From contig NZ_CAJHBS010000014.1 in the NCBI RefSeq assembly GCF_904846705.1, positions 20,191 to 84,190 on the forward strand: a stretch of DNA of 64,000 nt, read 5' to 3'. This document shows positions 9,265 to 20,816 of the stretch, piece after piece. The notes under the pieces were generated by a model. It ran no database searches. It was not told the origin of the DNA and was given only the letters and a program-made list of their open reading frames with translations. The translations under genes and the position numbers were made by a program. Each line of letters begins with the position of its first letter. The stretch's first letter is position 1. Source of the stretch: Psychrobacter sp. Pi2-52 (GTDB lineage: Bacteria; Pseudomonadota; Gammaproteobacteria; Pseudomonadales; Moraxellaceae).

Positions 9265-10668
9265 TTAAGCCGCTTTTTCGTTCGCGCCAATAGAGCGGAA
9301 AGCAGTTTTTAGATTGCTGTTATGCTCAAGGATTTTCTGTTCAATTTTCGCATAATCATGCTTTAGCTTATCATCAACTTCACGTAAGCGATCAGCACAT
9401 TCTATTTTTTTCATTTCAATAGTTTGAGCTTTCAGTGATTGCCATTCTTCGACAGTTTGTTTAAATGCATCGTATTCAAACTTAATGCGGTCTTGGAAGC
9501 TCTTCATCGCATGAGGAAGATCAAGCCCAGTGCTTGTGGCTGTATCGATCTGCTGTTGTGCTGCTTTGAACTGCATTTGCACTTCGGCATGCTTAATAGT
9601 CGTATCATCAACAGTACGCAAATCCGTCGTTAAACCGATTTTTGATAAACCAGCAATCAACCATTTTGTTGGATCATATTGCCACCATTTCACACCATTA
9701 CGATAATCATACTGGAAGAAATGATGATAGTTATGATAACCCTCGCCCCACGTAAAGATAGCTAAGAAAAAGTTATCACGAGCACTATTAGTATCCGTAT
9801 AAGGACGTGTACCAAACATATGACATAGCGAATTGATGAAGAAGGTGAAGTGATGAGTTAATACCAAGCGCAGCAAACCAGCGATCAGTAAAGTACCCCA
9901 AACATCACCAATGAGCCAACCAATAGCAGCAACCATACCAACATTCATGGCAACTACCCACAAACCATAATATTTATGCTGAATCTGTAAGACTCTGTCT
10001 TTGGTCAAATCAGGAATGTTTTTATAATCAAATTTACCGCTAGGGTAGTTGCGTAGCATCCAACCAATATGGCTGAACCAAAAACCACGCTGTGCTGAAT
10101 ATGGATCGTCCAAACGATCATCTACATGACGATGGTGAGTACGATGTCCAGAAACCCAATCAAACGCTGAGCCTTGTACGGCTAAGGTTGAACCTAACAA
10201 TAAAAAGTTTTTGACAATAGGGTGCGCTTTGTAAGCACGGTGCGATAGCAGACGATGGTAACCCGCCGTGATACTGATACCTGTCCATACCATAAAGGCA
10301 CCAAACACACCCCAAACAGGAGCGCTAACTTCATGAGTCCATAGATACCATGGCGTAATCACAGCAGCAGCAATTGGCGTCGCTACTAAAATAGCCGCTG
10401 GAATCCAGTTAATTGGTGCTTTGGTAAATTCAAACTCACGCATATCAATGCTTTGCTCTTGCGCAGAAAGATCCGCTTGCTCAGAAGCTTTCGCATAATT
10501 GCGTTTTGCAACAGGCTGCTCATCAAGCGCCATTTGCGCTTTTTTCTCATCGAAACGAGTTTTAAAACGCGTTACTTGAGTGCTGGCGGTCTTTACAAGC
10601 GTATCACCAGATTTGATAGCGAAACGTAAGCCTTTAAGCGGTAAGCCAAGTGCTTTTTTTGCAATCAT
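9265..10668 (-). CDS. Membrane acyl-CoA (delta-9-type) fatty acid desaturase
   Basis: A di-iron membrane desaturase that introduces a double bond into saturated acyl chains, important for membrane fluidity in the cold. The three histidine boxes are HRLLSH, HRTHHRH and HNYHHFF, spaced as in stearoyl-CoA desaturases, with pairs of hydrophobic segments between them. At 467 residues it is longer than the roughly 300-residue core: about 75 charged residues precede the first membrane segment and about 110 helical, charged residues follow the last box (from about residue 355), probably a cytoplasmic coiled coil. A dyad at 10719-10742 may be a fatty-acid regulator site. Confidence 0.9.
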   Translation of the reverse strand: MIAKKALGLPLKGLRFAIKSGDTLVKTASTQVTRFKTRFDEKKAQMALDEQPVAKRNYAKASEQADLSAQEQSIDMREFEFTKAPINWIPAAILVATPIAAAVITPWYLWTHEVSAPVWGVFGAFMVWTGISITAGYHRLLSHRAYKAHPIVKNFLLLGSTLAVQGSAFDWVSGHRTHHRHVDDRLDDPYSAQRGFWFSHIGWMLRNYPSGKFDYKNIPDLTKDRVLQIQHKYYGLWVVAMNVGMVAAIGWLIGDVWGTLLIAGLLRLVLTHHFTFFINSLCHMFGTRPYTDTNSARDNFFLAIFTWGEGYHNYHHFFQYDYRNGVKWWQYDPTKWLIAGLSKIGLTTDLRTVDDTTIKHAEVQMQFKAAQQQIDTATSTGLDLPHAMKSFQDRIKFEYDAFKQTVEEWQSLKAQTIEMKKIECADRLREVDDKLKHDYAKIEQKILEHNSNLKTAFRSIGANEKAA

Positions 10669-10718
10669 ATAATATCCCTAACGGTATTAATTTAAGCCAC
10701 CATAGTACCTTAAAAAGC

Positions 10719-10742
10719 GTGTAAAGTGAACACTTATACACT
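10719..10742. promoter_or_regulatory. Operator-like nested dyad upstream of the desaturase
   Basis: GTGTA-a-AGTG-aa-CACT-ta-TACAC forms a nearly symmetrical dyad 51 bp upstream of the desaturase start. The inner 18 bp (10725-10742) resemble, from memory, DesT/FabR-type operators of desaturase genes (AGTGAAC...CACT). A TATAAT on the minus strand at 10778-10783 lies just upstream, so a bound protein would sit around or after the transcription start. Confidence 0.5.
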
Positions 10743-10914
10743 ATAAAAATATTGCTAAATAACAATAACTTGTATGGATTATAGAATGTATTGATCAAAA
10801 ATACGAGTGACTTATCAGACATGAAGGAGAAGTGTAACAAGAAGGGTAGATATGTAGGAAAGAATGCGTTTATCGAAAAAATGATTAAATATCAAAAAAG
10901 TACGGATAACTCGG

Positions 10915-11643
10915 TCAAGGCAACAGCAAATGACTTGGAAAATCCGTAATGATGACATCAGTCTCCCATTTGATGAGCTGCTCAATGGTGGGAATATCAT
11001 TAACCGTCCAAGCACTTACGGGCAATCCATAACGGTGGCTATGCTTGATGACGGCTTGGGTCAAAAGCGGATAATGAATGCCCAGTTGAATACAGCCGAG
11101 TTGCAATGCGGTATTGGTCGCGCTTGCCAACGCTTCTGGCGTACGAATAAGCAAGCCGCGAGGCATATGAGATAATAGTTTGTGACGTTGCAAACGGTTG
11201 TGTAACTCGACATCGAAGCTCGTCAATACAACTGGTAAGCTGGCAAGAGGTGTATCAATAAATGCCTGCCGAAGCGCTGCAATCAACACCGTGTAGTTGG
11301 TACGGCTATGCGTCTTAATTTCAAGCTCAATAACGTTAAACCCGCTAAGCGCAGGTGCCATGCTCGCCAATGTCATAATAGGTTGACCAAACTGCAACTG
11401 GCATTGAATCTCTGTCAGTTTTAACTGGTCAATACGTGATTGCCGACCGCACATACGCTCTAGATCGTCATCGTGGAATACAATTAAGTGACCATCAGCG
11501 TTTAGTTGTATATCAAACTCTACGCCTGCTAAACCTCTTGACTTAAGATTTTGAGAGTATTGAAAGCCTGAAAAGGTATTTTCTAACGCTTCACCGCGTG
11601 CGCCTCGATGACCTAGTAATAACGTATCTCTAAAATTTATCAT
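10915..11643 (-). CDS. Cytoplasmic glycerophosphodiester phosphodiesterase (UgpQ-like)
   Basis: GDPD-family TIM-barrel enzyme that hydrolyses glycerophosphodiesters to glycerol-3-phosphate and an alcohol. Motifs: GHRGARGEALENT (HRG and EN catalytic region), VEFDIQLNADGHLIVFHDD (metal-binding E-x-D and the catalytic His), ELEIKT in the middle and SAWTVND near the end. There is no signal peptide, so it resembles UgpQ rather than periplasmic GlpQ. The frame extends to a TTG at 11652; I chose the ATG at 11643 (MINFRD), preceded by GGTG. About 243 residues is the normal length. Confidence 0.9.
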   Translation of the reverse strand: MINFRDTLLLGHRGARGEALENTFSGFQYSQNLKSRGLAGVEFDIQLNADGHLIVFHDDDLERMCGRQSRIDQLKLTEIQCQLQFGQPIMTLASMAPALSGFNVIELEIKTHSRTNYTVLIAALRQAFIDTPLASLPVVLTSFDVELHNRLQRHKLLSHMPRGLLIRTPEALASATNTALQLGCIQLGIHYPLLTQAVIKHSHRYGLPVSAWTVNDIPTIEQLIKWETDVIITDFPSHLLLP

Positions 11644-11652
11644 ATGCACCAA

Positions 11653-11973
11653 TTATCGATGATTTTTATGCCCAATCATATAGCGTCATATCAACGACGT
11701 CTAACAAAAACTGCGATGCAATCCGTACTTTTTTAAATATGACTTTTTAGAGTCCAAACCTGCGAATGTTTGTTATGTTTTTGCAACCAAACGCAGGTTT
11801 TACCCATAATGAGGGGCGCTATTTGTATATCCATGGGCTACACTAATGACCATTTGATTTAAACACCGTATAATGATGTGGTTTTCATATCTGTAGCAGC
11901 TAGCGTTGCATTTGAATGTTGAACACTGTCAGTCAGTGGCGGTACGAACCTGTAAATTGGGAGTAGAGTTAGT
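11653..11973. other. Divergent promoter region between the GDPD and lipoprotein genes
   Basis: 321 bp. It holds a 9-bp inverted repeat, AAACCTGCG (11756-11764) / CGCAGGTTT (11792-11800), with a 27-nt loop, and a TATAAT (11869-11874) about 100 bp before the lipoprotein gene that could be its -10 box. Confidence 0.4.
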
Positions 11974-12912
11974 ATGAGCGTAGCAAATATAAGTTTGAGC
12001 AAGTGGCATAAAGTTGCTGGGATTGGATTGGTATGTGGTTTAGCGCTTGCAGGCTGTGATCGCTCAGATAAAGAAGACACTCCTGAGCAGGCAGAGCTAA
12101 CGGAACAAGAGACGGTCGATGCTGAAAATAGCGTTGCGCCTGCGATCAGCTGTGATGATCCTATGGTGCAAGATCGCCTTAAGTCAGCTCTGAAAAATAC
12201 GCTCAACCAACAAGCACAGTCATTGGCTGCCAATTATGCAAATGATGCTGAAATCAGTTTAGCAAATGGTGTGGTTAGCGAAAAAACCAATGGCGTTGTC
12301 ATTGATGTCCAAAACGCTGCCATCTTGCAACAAGCCAATGAAAACGGCATGACCACTTGCCAAGCAAGTGTCAGCATGACGCTACCAAGTGAAGACTTGT
12401 ATCAAGCCAGTCAGGTACAAGCGGCCAATAATCAGCCAAGCTTACAATCACGTTTAGCGCAAGATAATATCCGTATCAATAACAATATGCTCGTTGATGA
12501 CGCTTTCACTTACATCGTTGGTACTCAAGGCGGTCAAGTGCGTACGCGTATTGCGGGTCAGCCTGCTTTGATTACTGTGGTTGCAGATGTAATGGCAGGT
12601 TCTGTATTTAAAACTGCAATGGATGAGCAACGCGCCCAACGTGCTGCTGAGCGCCGTGCAACACAGAACAACGATACGACTCAAACAGCGCCAATTCGTC
12701 AGCCAAGAACCGTAACGCCAGTTGAGCCAATTCGTCCAACTGAGCCTACGCCGCCACCAACCATCAACAAACCTGCTGAAAGTCAGAACAGTTCGACTGC
12801 AAACACCCAAGCAGCTGCTGCCGAGCCTAGCAAGCCTGCAACACCAAAAGCCGTACCTAAAGATGAAACCATCGATATGGTCATCATTGAAGACAACAGC
12901 GCGACTTATTAA
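11974..12912 (+). CDS. Putative lipoprotein of unknown function
   Basis: 312 residues. A lipoprotein signal peptide (about residues 1-27, hydrophobic stretch ending in the lipobox LALAGC) is followed by an acidic linker and a domain of about 160 residues with two further Cys (SCDDP, TTCQAS) that may form a disulfide. The last 100 residues are low-complexity, rich in Pro, Thr, Ala and Gln (PTEPTPPPT and similar), as in cell-envelope spacer regions, and end IIEDNSATY. I do not recognise a named family. Predicted location: outer-membrane or periplasmic face. It is a single gene ending at a clear terminator. Confidence 0.75.
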   Translation: MSVANISLSKWHKVAGIGLVCGLALAGCDRSDKEDTPEQAELTEQETVDAENSVAPAISCDDPMVQDRLKSALKNTLNQQAQSLAANYANDAEISLANGVVSEKTNGVVIDVQNAAILQQANENGMTTCQASVSMTLPSEDLYQASQVQAANNQPSLQSRLAQDNIRINNNMLVDDAFTYIVGTQGGQVRTRIAGQPALITVVADVMAGSVFKTAMDEQRAQRAAERRATQNNDTTQTAPIRQPRTVTPVEPIRPTEPTPPPTINKPAESQNSSTANTQAAAAEPSKPATPKAVPKDETIDMVIIEDNSATY

Positions 12913-12972
12913 TTTGTCATTGTAATAAGAGGTAGTGGTTTCCAATAGAGCGAATTGTTATCGCTGAGTAAT

Positions 12973-13007
12973 AAAAGCCCCGCAACAATCATGTCGCGGG
13001 GTTTTTT
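12973..13007. terminator. Bidirectional terminator between the lipoprotein and adenosyltransferase genes
   Basis: GCCCCGC...GCGGGGT stem with an A-run on the left and a T-run on the right. It lies between two convergent genes and can serve both strands. Confidence 0.88.
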
Positions 13008-13043
13008 GTGTTCAAATATTTATTGTTAAATACTTAGTTTGTA

Positions 13044-13640
13044 TTACTGACTGTCAGTGAACGTATTCAAGGCTTGACTGTCCCATAATACCTCAGAGAC
13101 TTTTTCTGGATCTGTACAGAAGCGTGCAGCAACAAACAGCCAATCGGATAAGCGGTTGATAAAGCTGACGGCAGTACTGCGAATCGCTTGTGGACGCTGC
13201 TGTTGCAATATCACGGCTTGACGTTCAGCGCGGCGACATACACTACGCGCCACGTGTAATTGACTCACCAATATAGAACCTGTTGGCAGAATAAAGTCTT
13301 TCAGCGGTGGCAATGTGGCATTCATCATATCTATTTGCTGCTCTAACCATTCAATATGAGTGGCATTAACCCCTTCATACTCTGGCATGGCAAGCTCGCC
13401 GCCTATATTGAACAACAAGTGCTGAATGATGACCAAAGCCTCAGAGAACTCTTTCTCTATAGATTGCCCTTTATTGTGTTTTAGTTGCGCACGTACCAAG
13501 CCAATATGCGAGTTGAGCTCGTCGATGTCACCCATGACGCTAAATAGATCGTCCGCTTTACTAAGGCGGCTGCCATCAGCCATACCAGTGCTGCCGTCAT
13601 CTCCAGTACGTGTGTATATTTTGCTTAAGCGATTGCCCAT
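13044..13640 (-). CDS. Cob(I)alamin adenosyltransferase, PduO type
   Basis: Transfers the adenosyl group of ATP to cob(I)alamin to make adenosylcobalamin. The start SKIYTRTGDDGSTGMADG is the PduO-type ATP-binding signature, and VARSVCRRAERQAV, containing the conserved Arg and Glu, lies in the C-terminal half, followed by the FINRLSDWLFVAAR motif. Its 198 residues form a typical three-subunit helical-bundle protein. It stands alone, divergent from cysS. Nearby propionyl-CoA-producing genes (40-52 kb) would be consistent with use of a B12-dependent mutase elsewhere, but that is inference. Confidence 0.93.
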   Translation of the reverse strand: MGNRLSKIYTRTGDDGSTGMADGSRLSKADDLFSVMGDIDELNSHIGLVRAQLKHNKGQSIEKEFSEALVIIQHLLFNIGGELAMPEYEGVNATHIEWLEQQIDMMNATLPPLKDFILPTGSILVSQLHVARSVCRRAERQAVILQQQRPQAIRSTAVSFINRLSDWLFVAARFCTDPEKVSEVLWDSQALNTFTDSQ

Positions 13641-13871
13641 CTTTACATCCTTAACGGTTTTTATGATTGAATAGCGTTAGTTGCACGCTCATTGTAGTAT
13701 TTTACGCCTGTTTTCGCTAAGATAATGGGTTACGTTTTATATCACGACGTTTTTTGGTCTGAATTTTTATTTTTTTGATTTATAGTCACAGTCATTGGTA
13801 TTGCTTATTCATACACGGCGGCTGAGATTTCCCATTTCTTTATTTTATTTACGTTACAAGGCTTTTTTACT

Positions 13872-15332
13872 ATGACCACACCACTTGCAGATGCGATGTC
13901 CCAACTTGCCATTTACGATTCATTGACTGGCAGCAAGCGTCAGTTTGTACCACTCAAAGCAGGGCAGGTTGGTATGTATGTGTGCGGCATGACCGTTTAT
14001 GACTATTGTCATATTGGTCATGCGCGAGTGATGGTCGGTTTTGATATGGCCGTTCGTTGGTTGGCACGTTTGGGTTACGACGTGAATTACGTACGTAATA
14101 TCACTGATATCGATGATAAAATCATTGCCCGTGCCGCTGAAAACGGTGAAGAGATTGGTACATTGACGCAGCGTTTTATTGAAGCGATGCATGAAGACGC
14201 GACTGCGCTTGGTTGCGAGATGCCAAATGCTGAGCCACGTGCGACCGATCATATCGATGATATGCAGGATATGATTGAGACGTTAGTCACTGGCAACTAT
14301 GCGTATGCAGGCGACAACGGTGACGTCTACTATGCTGTTGATAGCTTTGACGGTTATGGTAAATTATCTAAGCGTAATCTGGAGGATATGCAGGCAGGTT
14401 CGCGAGTCGAAGTTGAAAATGATAAACGCAATCCATTTGACTTTGTACTATGGAAAGCGGCAAAACCTGACGAGCCGCAGTGGGCATCACCATGGGGTCA
14501 AGGGCGTCCAGGCTGGCATATTGAATGTTCAGCGATGTCGACTAAGTGCTTAGGTAGTACCTTTGATATTCATGGCGGTGGTCATGACTTACAGTTCCCG
14601 CATCACGAGAACGAAATAGCACAGTCTGAGGCAGCAACTGGTTGTGAGTATGCACGCAACTGGATGCATGTTGGTTTTATCAATGTCGATGGCGAAAAAA
14701 TGTCTAAATCATTGGGCAACTTTTTTACCATTCGCGATGTCATGGCAAAGTACTTGCCCGAAACGGTGCGTTTTTTCTTATTATCGAGCCATTATCGCAG
14801 CCAAGTTAACTTCTCTGATAGTGCCTTAGATGAAGCGCATAATAGCCTAAGTAGACTATTTAATGCACTAAAATTGGCTGAGCAGCAAAAAGGACAGTCA
14901 ATCATAATCAACGAAGACTTAGTGGCTGAAACTTACAATAGCGCGGTTGGACAAGACTTCATAAAGGCGATGAATGACGACTTCAATAGCTCGACGGCTA
15001 TTAGCATCTTATTTGGATTGGCTCGCGATATCAATAAAGCCATTAAAGCGGAAGACGTTGATACCGCATGGCAATTAGCCCAGCAACTAAAAGCATTGGC
15101 GCAAGTATTAAATATTTTACAGCAGCCAGTGCAGCAGTTTTTGCAAGCAGTGATTGGTGATCAGGCAGAAGATGGTCTAACGGATGCGGTTATTGATAAT
15201 TTAATTATCGAACGTGCAGAGTCTAAAGCCAACAAAAACTTTGCTCGTGCTGATGAGATACGTGAGCAACTAAAAGAGGCGGGTATTGAGCTCGAAGATA
15301 GCCGTGCTGGCACCACATGGCGCCGCGCTTAG
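13872..15332 (+). CDS. cysS: Cysteinyl-tRNA synthetase
   Basis: Class I aminoacyl-tRNA synthetase charging tRNA-Cys. [18 protein letters not shown] contains the zinc-ligand Cys and the HIGH motif; WHIECSAMS and [13 protein letters not shown] supply the other zinc ligands; KMSKSLGNF is the KMSKS loop at about residue 276. The DALR anticodon-binding region and a C-terminal zinc-independent tail follow. At 486 residues it is slightly longer than E. coli CysS (461). The start context is weak, with no obvious ribosome site. Monocistronic, with a terminator 50 bp downstream. Confidence 0.96.
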   Translation: MTTPLADAMSQLAIYDSLTGSKRQFVPLKAGQVGMYVCGMTVYDYCHIGHARVMVGFDMAVRWLARLGYDVNYVRNITDIDDKIIARAAENGEEIGTLTQRFIEAMHEDATALGCEMPNAEPRATDHIDDMQDMIETLVTGNYAYAGDNGDVYYAVDSFDGYGKLSKRNLEDMQAGSRVEVENDKRNPFDFVLWKAAKPDEPQWASPWGQGRPGWHIECSAMSTKCLGSTFDIHGGGHDLQFPHHENEIAQSEAATGCEYARNWMHVGFINVDGEKMSKSLGNFFTIRDVMAKYLPETVRFFLLSSHYRSQVNFSDSALDEAHNSLSRLFNALKLAEQQKGQSIIINEDLVAETYNSAVGQDFIKAMNDDFNSSTAISILFGLARDINKAIKAEDVDTAWQLAQQLKALAQVLNILQQPVQQFLQAVIGDQAEDGLTDAVIDNLIIERAESKANKNFARADEIREQLKEAGIELEDSRAGTTWRRA

Positions 15333-15382
15333 AATAATTTTTGCCGTTTATAGGGTAAATAGCTACAAATCTCGTAATAAAT

Positions 15383-15410
15383 TAAGTCAGCTTTAGGCTG
15401 GCTTTTTTTT
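15383..15410 (+). terminator. Terminator of cysS
   Basis: AAGTCAGC-ttta-GGCTGGCTT hairpin (one G-T pair) followed by a T-run. Confidence 0.8.
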
Positions 15411-15485
15411 GCTTACTGAATTAGGTTAAAGCAGCAACGATATATTTTGTATACTTTCCTTTTGTAGACTGATGGCTTTGAAAAC

Positions 15486-17471
15486 ATGAATACTCTTAAA
15501 GACAACCCTATGGACAATCATTGTGCTGTTTTGCACTCAGATGATAATCATCAAGTAGATGTAGAGAAAAGCCGTTTTCAAAGTCATGTGCTGCAAGTAT
15601 TGTTGGGCTTTTTGATTGTCGCTATAAATGTCATCTATTCACCCGCTTATGCAGCAAATAGTGAAAATGAACAGAGCACGAGCGAGTCAGAAAAACAAAC
15701 GCCTAGTAAGCCTGATAGTTTTACTGAATATGCCGCTCAGCAAGTCAATGCGCTTAAAGATGAAAGTGTCAGTATTTCTGGTATTACTGAAGAGATATTC
15801 GACCCTACTGAGCGTAACGCAGTGGAGCAGGCAGGCAGACTACAAGGTGATACGGCACTGACCGGAGAATATAGTGAGAGCTACTATATACTCGATAAAC
15901 TAAATGCAGGGTTGCCGCCGTTATCTGAGCCACCTAACTTGGAGACGCCGCTTGCAGCCTTAGAGTTTTTTCAATCAGCGTTAATGAAGCAGCAGTATGA
16001 TTTGGCCGCTTACGCGCTAAACATGAATTTGATTGATGAGAAAAGCCAACGTAGCCGTGCGCTTGATCTCACAAAGCGACTGGATTTCTTATTGTCCGAA
16101 AAAGAGCTCTATGTATTCGACGATATGCCAGATCGCCCCGATGGCTTAATTGAACCACCGCTTGGTAATAATAGCAGTGTCATGGGTATTGCCAGACGTT
16201 CTATTCAGCTTGGCTATATTGATTATCGCGAGCGCCGTGTTCCTATCTATTTGCAGCGAGTACGAGTAGGGGATGAAGCCCCTGTCTGGGTGTTTTCGGC
16301 GCAGACAGTAGGTAATATTGATAATCTCTATGAGCAGTATCATCCAGCCGAGTTTGAGCGTTATTTGCCCACTTGGTTAAAGCTAAAGTTTTTTGGAATT
16401 GCGCTATGGGAATTCTCAGCGCTGATATTGTTCTTTTTATTAACCATGGGGATGGGTTGGCTACTGAGTAAAGGTACTGCAAAAATCATCAATCATTATA
16501 TCGATGAAGAAAAATACAGCGTGTATGTTGGCAGTACCAATGGCGTCGCAGATTTGGTTAGCAAGCTAACAGTACCATTAACCTTTACCATCAGTTTTTC
16601 ACTGGTTTTTACCTTGGTTTCTGGTGGTTTTCCTTATTTAGATGCAGTCGCCTCATCTACTCGTCCATTGATTTGGATTGGACTGGTATTTAGTACCATG
16701 TGGTTAGGCATTCGTATCATTAACTTTTTTGCCAATCGCTATCAAGACATGCAGATTGAAAATTTGGCTGCAGAGCATTTCGATAAAGAACGTCGCCGCC
16801 GTACTTATGTATCAATATTTCGCCGTGTGTTTATTTTCGCGATGATTTTGGGAAGCTTCTGGATAGGCCTTAGTGAGTTTGCCAATATGGAAGGCCTTGG
16901 CAAAACTTTATTGACTTCAGCGGGTATTGCAGGTGTGGTTATCGGTATTGCGGCACAGCCGATATTGGGGAATATCATCGCTGGTGTGCAGGTAGCAGTG
17001 ACGCAGCCAGTGCGAATCGGCGATAGTGTGATAATGGATGGTAATTTTAGTACGGTCGAAGACCTGCGTTACACGTATGCCGTGTTAAAAACATGGGATG
17101 AGCGTCGCTTGATCGTGCCAATGCGTGAGCTAATCACTGAACGAGTGGAAAACTGGTCGCATACAGAAGTTCATCAGACCTGTCCTGTGTTTTTGTATAT
17201 CGATTATGGCGCAGATATCGACGCTATCCGAGAGGCATTTATATCGATGGTCAAGGACAATAAACTTTGGGATAATAAAACAGAACCTGAAATGTATGTG
17301 GTTGATGTGACCGAAAATAACATTCAACTGCGCGGCGCTGTTTCATCGGTAGGGCCTATAGAGGCATGGACGCTGGCTTGTGAGATACGAGAGAAAATGC
17401 TTGGTTACCTGCATGCACAACAGAACCAATATCTACCTACAGAGCGTTTTACGTTAACAAAAGGCGACTAG
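15486..17471 (+). CDS. MscS-family mechanosensitive channel with large periplasmic N-terminal region
   Basis: 661 residues. A long N-terminal part includes one hydrophobic segment (about residues 40-57, ending AYAA, likely a signal peptide) and about 230 predicted periplasmic residues. It is followed by about five membrane segments (residues about 300-490). The pore and beta domain of MscS is clear: GIAGVVIGIAAQPILGNIIA, then VRIGDSVIMDGNFSTVEDL and ERVENWSHTEV. It should open under membrane tension and release solutes in osmotic downshock. The architecture is closer to medium-size MscS paralogues than to MscK. It is monocistronic between cysS and guaB. Confidence 0.87.
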   Translation: MNTLKDNPMDNHCAVLHSDDNHQVDVEKSRFQSHVLQVLLGFLIVAINVIYSPAYAANSENEQSTSESEKQTPSKPDSFTEYAAQQVNALKDESVSISGITEEIFDPTERNAVEQAGRLQGDTALTGEYSESYYILDKLNAGLPPLSEPPNLETPLAALEFFQSALMKQQYDLAAYALNMNLIDEKSQRSRALDLTKRLDFLLSEKELYVFDDMPDRPDGLIEPPLGNNSSVMGIARRSIQLGYIDYRERRVPIYLQRVRVGDEAPVWVFSAQTVGNIDNLYEQYHPAEFERYLPTWLKLKFFGIALWEFSALILFFLLTMGMGWLLSKGTAKIINHYIDEEKYSVYVGSTNGVADLVSKLTVPLTFTISFSLVFTLVSGGFPYLDAVASSTRPLIWIGLVFSTMWLGIRIINFFANRYQDMQIENLAAEHFDKERRRRTYVSIFRRVFIFAMILGSFWIGLSEFANMEGLGKTLLTSAGIAGVVIGIAAQPILGNIIAGVQVAVTQPVRIGDSVIMDGNFSTVEDLRYTYAVLKTWDERRLIVPMRELITERVENWSHTEVHQTCPVFLYIDYGADIDAIREAFISMVKDNKLWDNKTEPEMYVVDVTENNIQLRGAVSSVGPIEAWTLACEIREKMLGYLHAQQNQYLPTERFTLTKGD

Positions 17472-17579
17472 AAATTGGGAATAGCGATGAGCCTTGCGAA
17501 CTTAATTAGCTTTAAAAGCCAGTTATTAATGGTTTGAAGCACAACTACCATCGATAAAGACGCACTTGTGTAAAATAAT

Positions 17580-17622
17580 CTGACAAATATAGTGTGTCAG
17601 CGAGGCGCTTATTTGTTATAAT
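17580..17622 (+). promoter_or_regulatory. guaB promoter with overlapping dyad
   Basis: GTGTCA (17594-17599) and TATAAT (17617-17622) are separated by exactly 17 bp, and the spacer begins with a G+C-rich GCGAGGCGC. A perfect inverted repeat CTGACA-N9-TGTCAG (17580-17600) covers the -35 box and could bind a regulator. The untranslated leader would be about 120 nt. Confidence 0.6.
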
Positions 17623-17730
17623 GTGGCGTTATTTTTATAGGATAACTGAGTGGTTAGCCATGAGTCAGCACTGTATATGCAGCTGTAATGATTGATACGC
17701 TTAACCCTGAGCTCCTACCCATCAAAATAA

Positions 17731-19221
<1,491 letters not shown>

Positions 19222-19306
19222 GTCGTTCCGTAAAATGCTTCCCTTTTATAGATTTAAATCGTATTAATGTTAGCTGAGACGTAAGGCTGCAGCGAGCTTA
19301 GGATAC

Positions 19307-19347
19307 AAACAGCCAACAATGCTCTGTTATTGTTGGCTGTTTTTTTT
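19307..19347 (+). terminator. Terminator of guaB
   Basis: Perfect 13-bp stem AACAGCCAACAAT / ATTGTTGGCTGTT with a long T-run. Confidence 0.92.
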
Positions 19348-19433
19348 GTAAAATACAGAAACAGATTATTACAACAATAGTATTGCCTGCGTATACGTTT
19401 GGCCTTTTATTTTTTTGACTTGAGGAACACACA

Positions 19434-20801
19434 ATGAGCTATTTTGGCACTGATGGAATTCGCGGAAAATTTGGTGAATTACCAATTACACCGGATTTTA
19501 TTTTAAAACTAGGCTATGTCACTGGGCTTGTTCTCATAGAAAAAAATGAAAATCCTACGCGTAAGCCAAGTGTAGTGATTGGTAAAGATACGCGTCTGTC
19601 AGGCTATGTGATAGAGGGAGCATTACAAGCAGGTTTTAATGCGGCTGGTGTTGATGTTTATATGCTTGGTCCATTACCAACCCCAGCGATTGCGCATTTA
19701 ACCCGTAGCTTTAATGCAGATGCTGGCGTGGTTATCTCAGCCTCGCATAACCCTTATTATGATAATGGCATCAAGTTTTTCTCAGGTGATGGCAAAAAGA
19801 TAAGTGATGAGATGCAAACTGCAATCAATGATAAATTGACGGCAATTATGAACGACGTTGGTAGTGATGTTGCCATAATGCCTATTCTTGATCCTGCAAA
19901 TTTAGGTAAGAACAATCGTATTGATGATGCTAAAGGTCGCTATATTGAATTTTGCAAAGGCAGCTTCCCTTATCAGTACGATCTCAGTCATCTGACAGTA
20001 GTAGTGGATTGTGCCAATGGCGCAGGCTATAGCGTAGCACCTAGAGTAATGCGCGAGTTGGGGGCCAACGTGATTGCCATCAATAATACGCCAGACGGTA
20101 TCAATATCAATGCTGAATGTGGTTCTACTCATCCTAAAAGCTTACAAAAGGCTGTGCTTGAGCATGACGCAGATGTCGGGATTGCACTAGATGGTGATGG
20201 CGACCGTATCGTAATGGTTGATGAGACGGGTAAGCTGATCGATGGTGATGGTATCTTATACGTACTTGCTACCCAAGGTAAAATTAAAGCTGAAGGTGTT
20301 GTCGGCACACTCATGAGCAATATGGGGTTAGAGCTGGCGCTAAAAGATGCAAATATTCAATTTACTCGCGCAAAGGTTGGTGATCGCTATGTGATGCAGG
20401 ATTTAGAAGCTAATGGCTGGATATTGGGCGGTGAGCCATCTGGTCATATCTTATGCTTAGATAAAAGTCGCACAGGGGACGCTATCATTGCTAGCTTGCA
20501 AGTACTGGCAGTAATGCAAGCCAGAGAGCGTGCGCTAAGTGAGCTTGTTGAAGGTTTTGAAGTGTTACCGCAAAAGCTAGTCAATGTACGCTTATCTCAA
20601 ATGCAAGACCCATTCAAACATGAGGAGTTGGTTGCTGCTTTTGATAAAGCACAGGCAACGCTAGAGGGTCGTGGTCGTCTTCTGATACGTCAGTCAGGTA
20701 CAGAGCCTATGATTCGCGTGATGGTGGAATCAGATGATGAAATAGAATGTGATGTAATGGCTAATGATTTAGCTGATCTTATAAAGTCGGTACTAGGCTA
20801 A
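19434..20801 (+). CDS. glmM: Phosphoglucosamine mutase
   Basis: Interconverts glucosamine-6-phosphate and glucosamine-1-phosphate for UDP-GlcNAc, hence peptidoglycan and lipopolysaccharide. Start [14 protein letters not shown]; phosphoserine loop [16 protein letters not shown] with Ser at about residue 103; magnesium loop LDGDGDR; sugar-binding GGEPSGH; phosphate-binding [14 protein letters not shown]. Its 455 residues are slightly longer than E. coli GlmM (445). Unlike many Gammaproteobacteria it is not next to folP or ftsH. A ribosome site GAGGAACA precedes the ATG. Confidence 0.96.
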   Translation: MSYFGTDGIRGKFGELPITPDFILKLGYVTGLVLIEKNENPTRKPSVVIGKDTRLSGYVIEGALQAGFNAAGVDVYMLGPLPTPAIAHLTRSFNADAGVVISASHNPYYDNGIKFFSGDGKKISDEMQTAINDKLTAIMNDVGSDVAIMPILDPANLGKNNRIDDAKGRYIEFCKGSFPYQYDLSHLTVVVDCANGAGYSVAPRVMRELGANVIAINNTPDGININAECGSTHPKSLQKAVLEHDADVGIALDGDGDRIVMVDETGKLIDGDGILYVLATQGKIKAEGVVGTLMSNMGLELALKDANIQFTRAKVGDRYVMQDLEANGWILGGEPSGHILCLDKSRTGDAIIASLQVLAVMQARERALSELVEGFEVLPQKLVNVRLSQMQDPFKHEELVAAFDKAQATLEGRGRLLIRQSGTEPMIRVMVESDDEIECDVMANDLADLIKSVLG

Positions 20802-20816
20802 TAGCATTCTAGGCAA

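Noticed and set aside
12454..12945. 163-codon minus-strand frame opposite the lipoprotein gene
   Set aside because: Antisense shadow with Trp/Arg/Cys-rich composition created by the Pro/Thr-rich coding strand.
13641..13871. Possible cobalamin riboswitch or T-box between the adenosyltransferase and cysS genes
   Set aside because: The region lacks the conserved B12-box or T-box sequences and is too short for a full riboswitch plus promoters.
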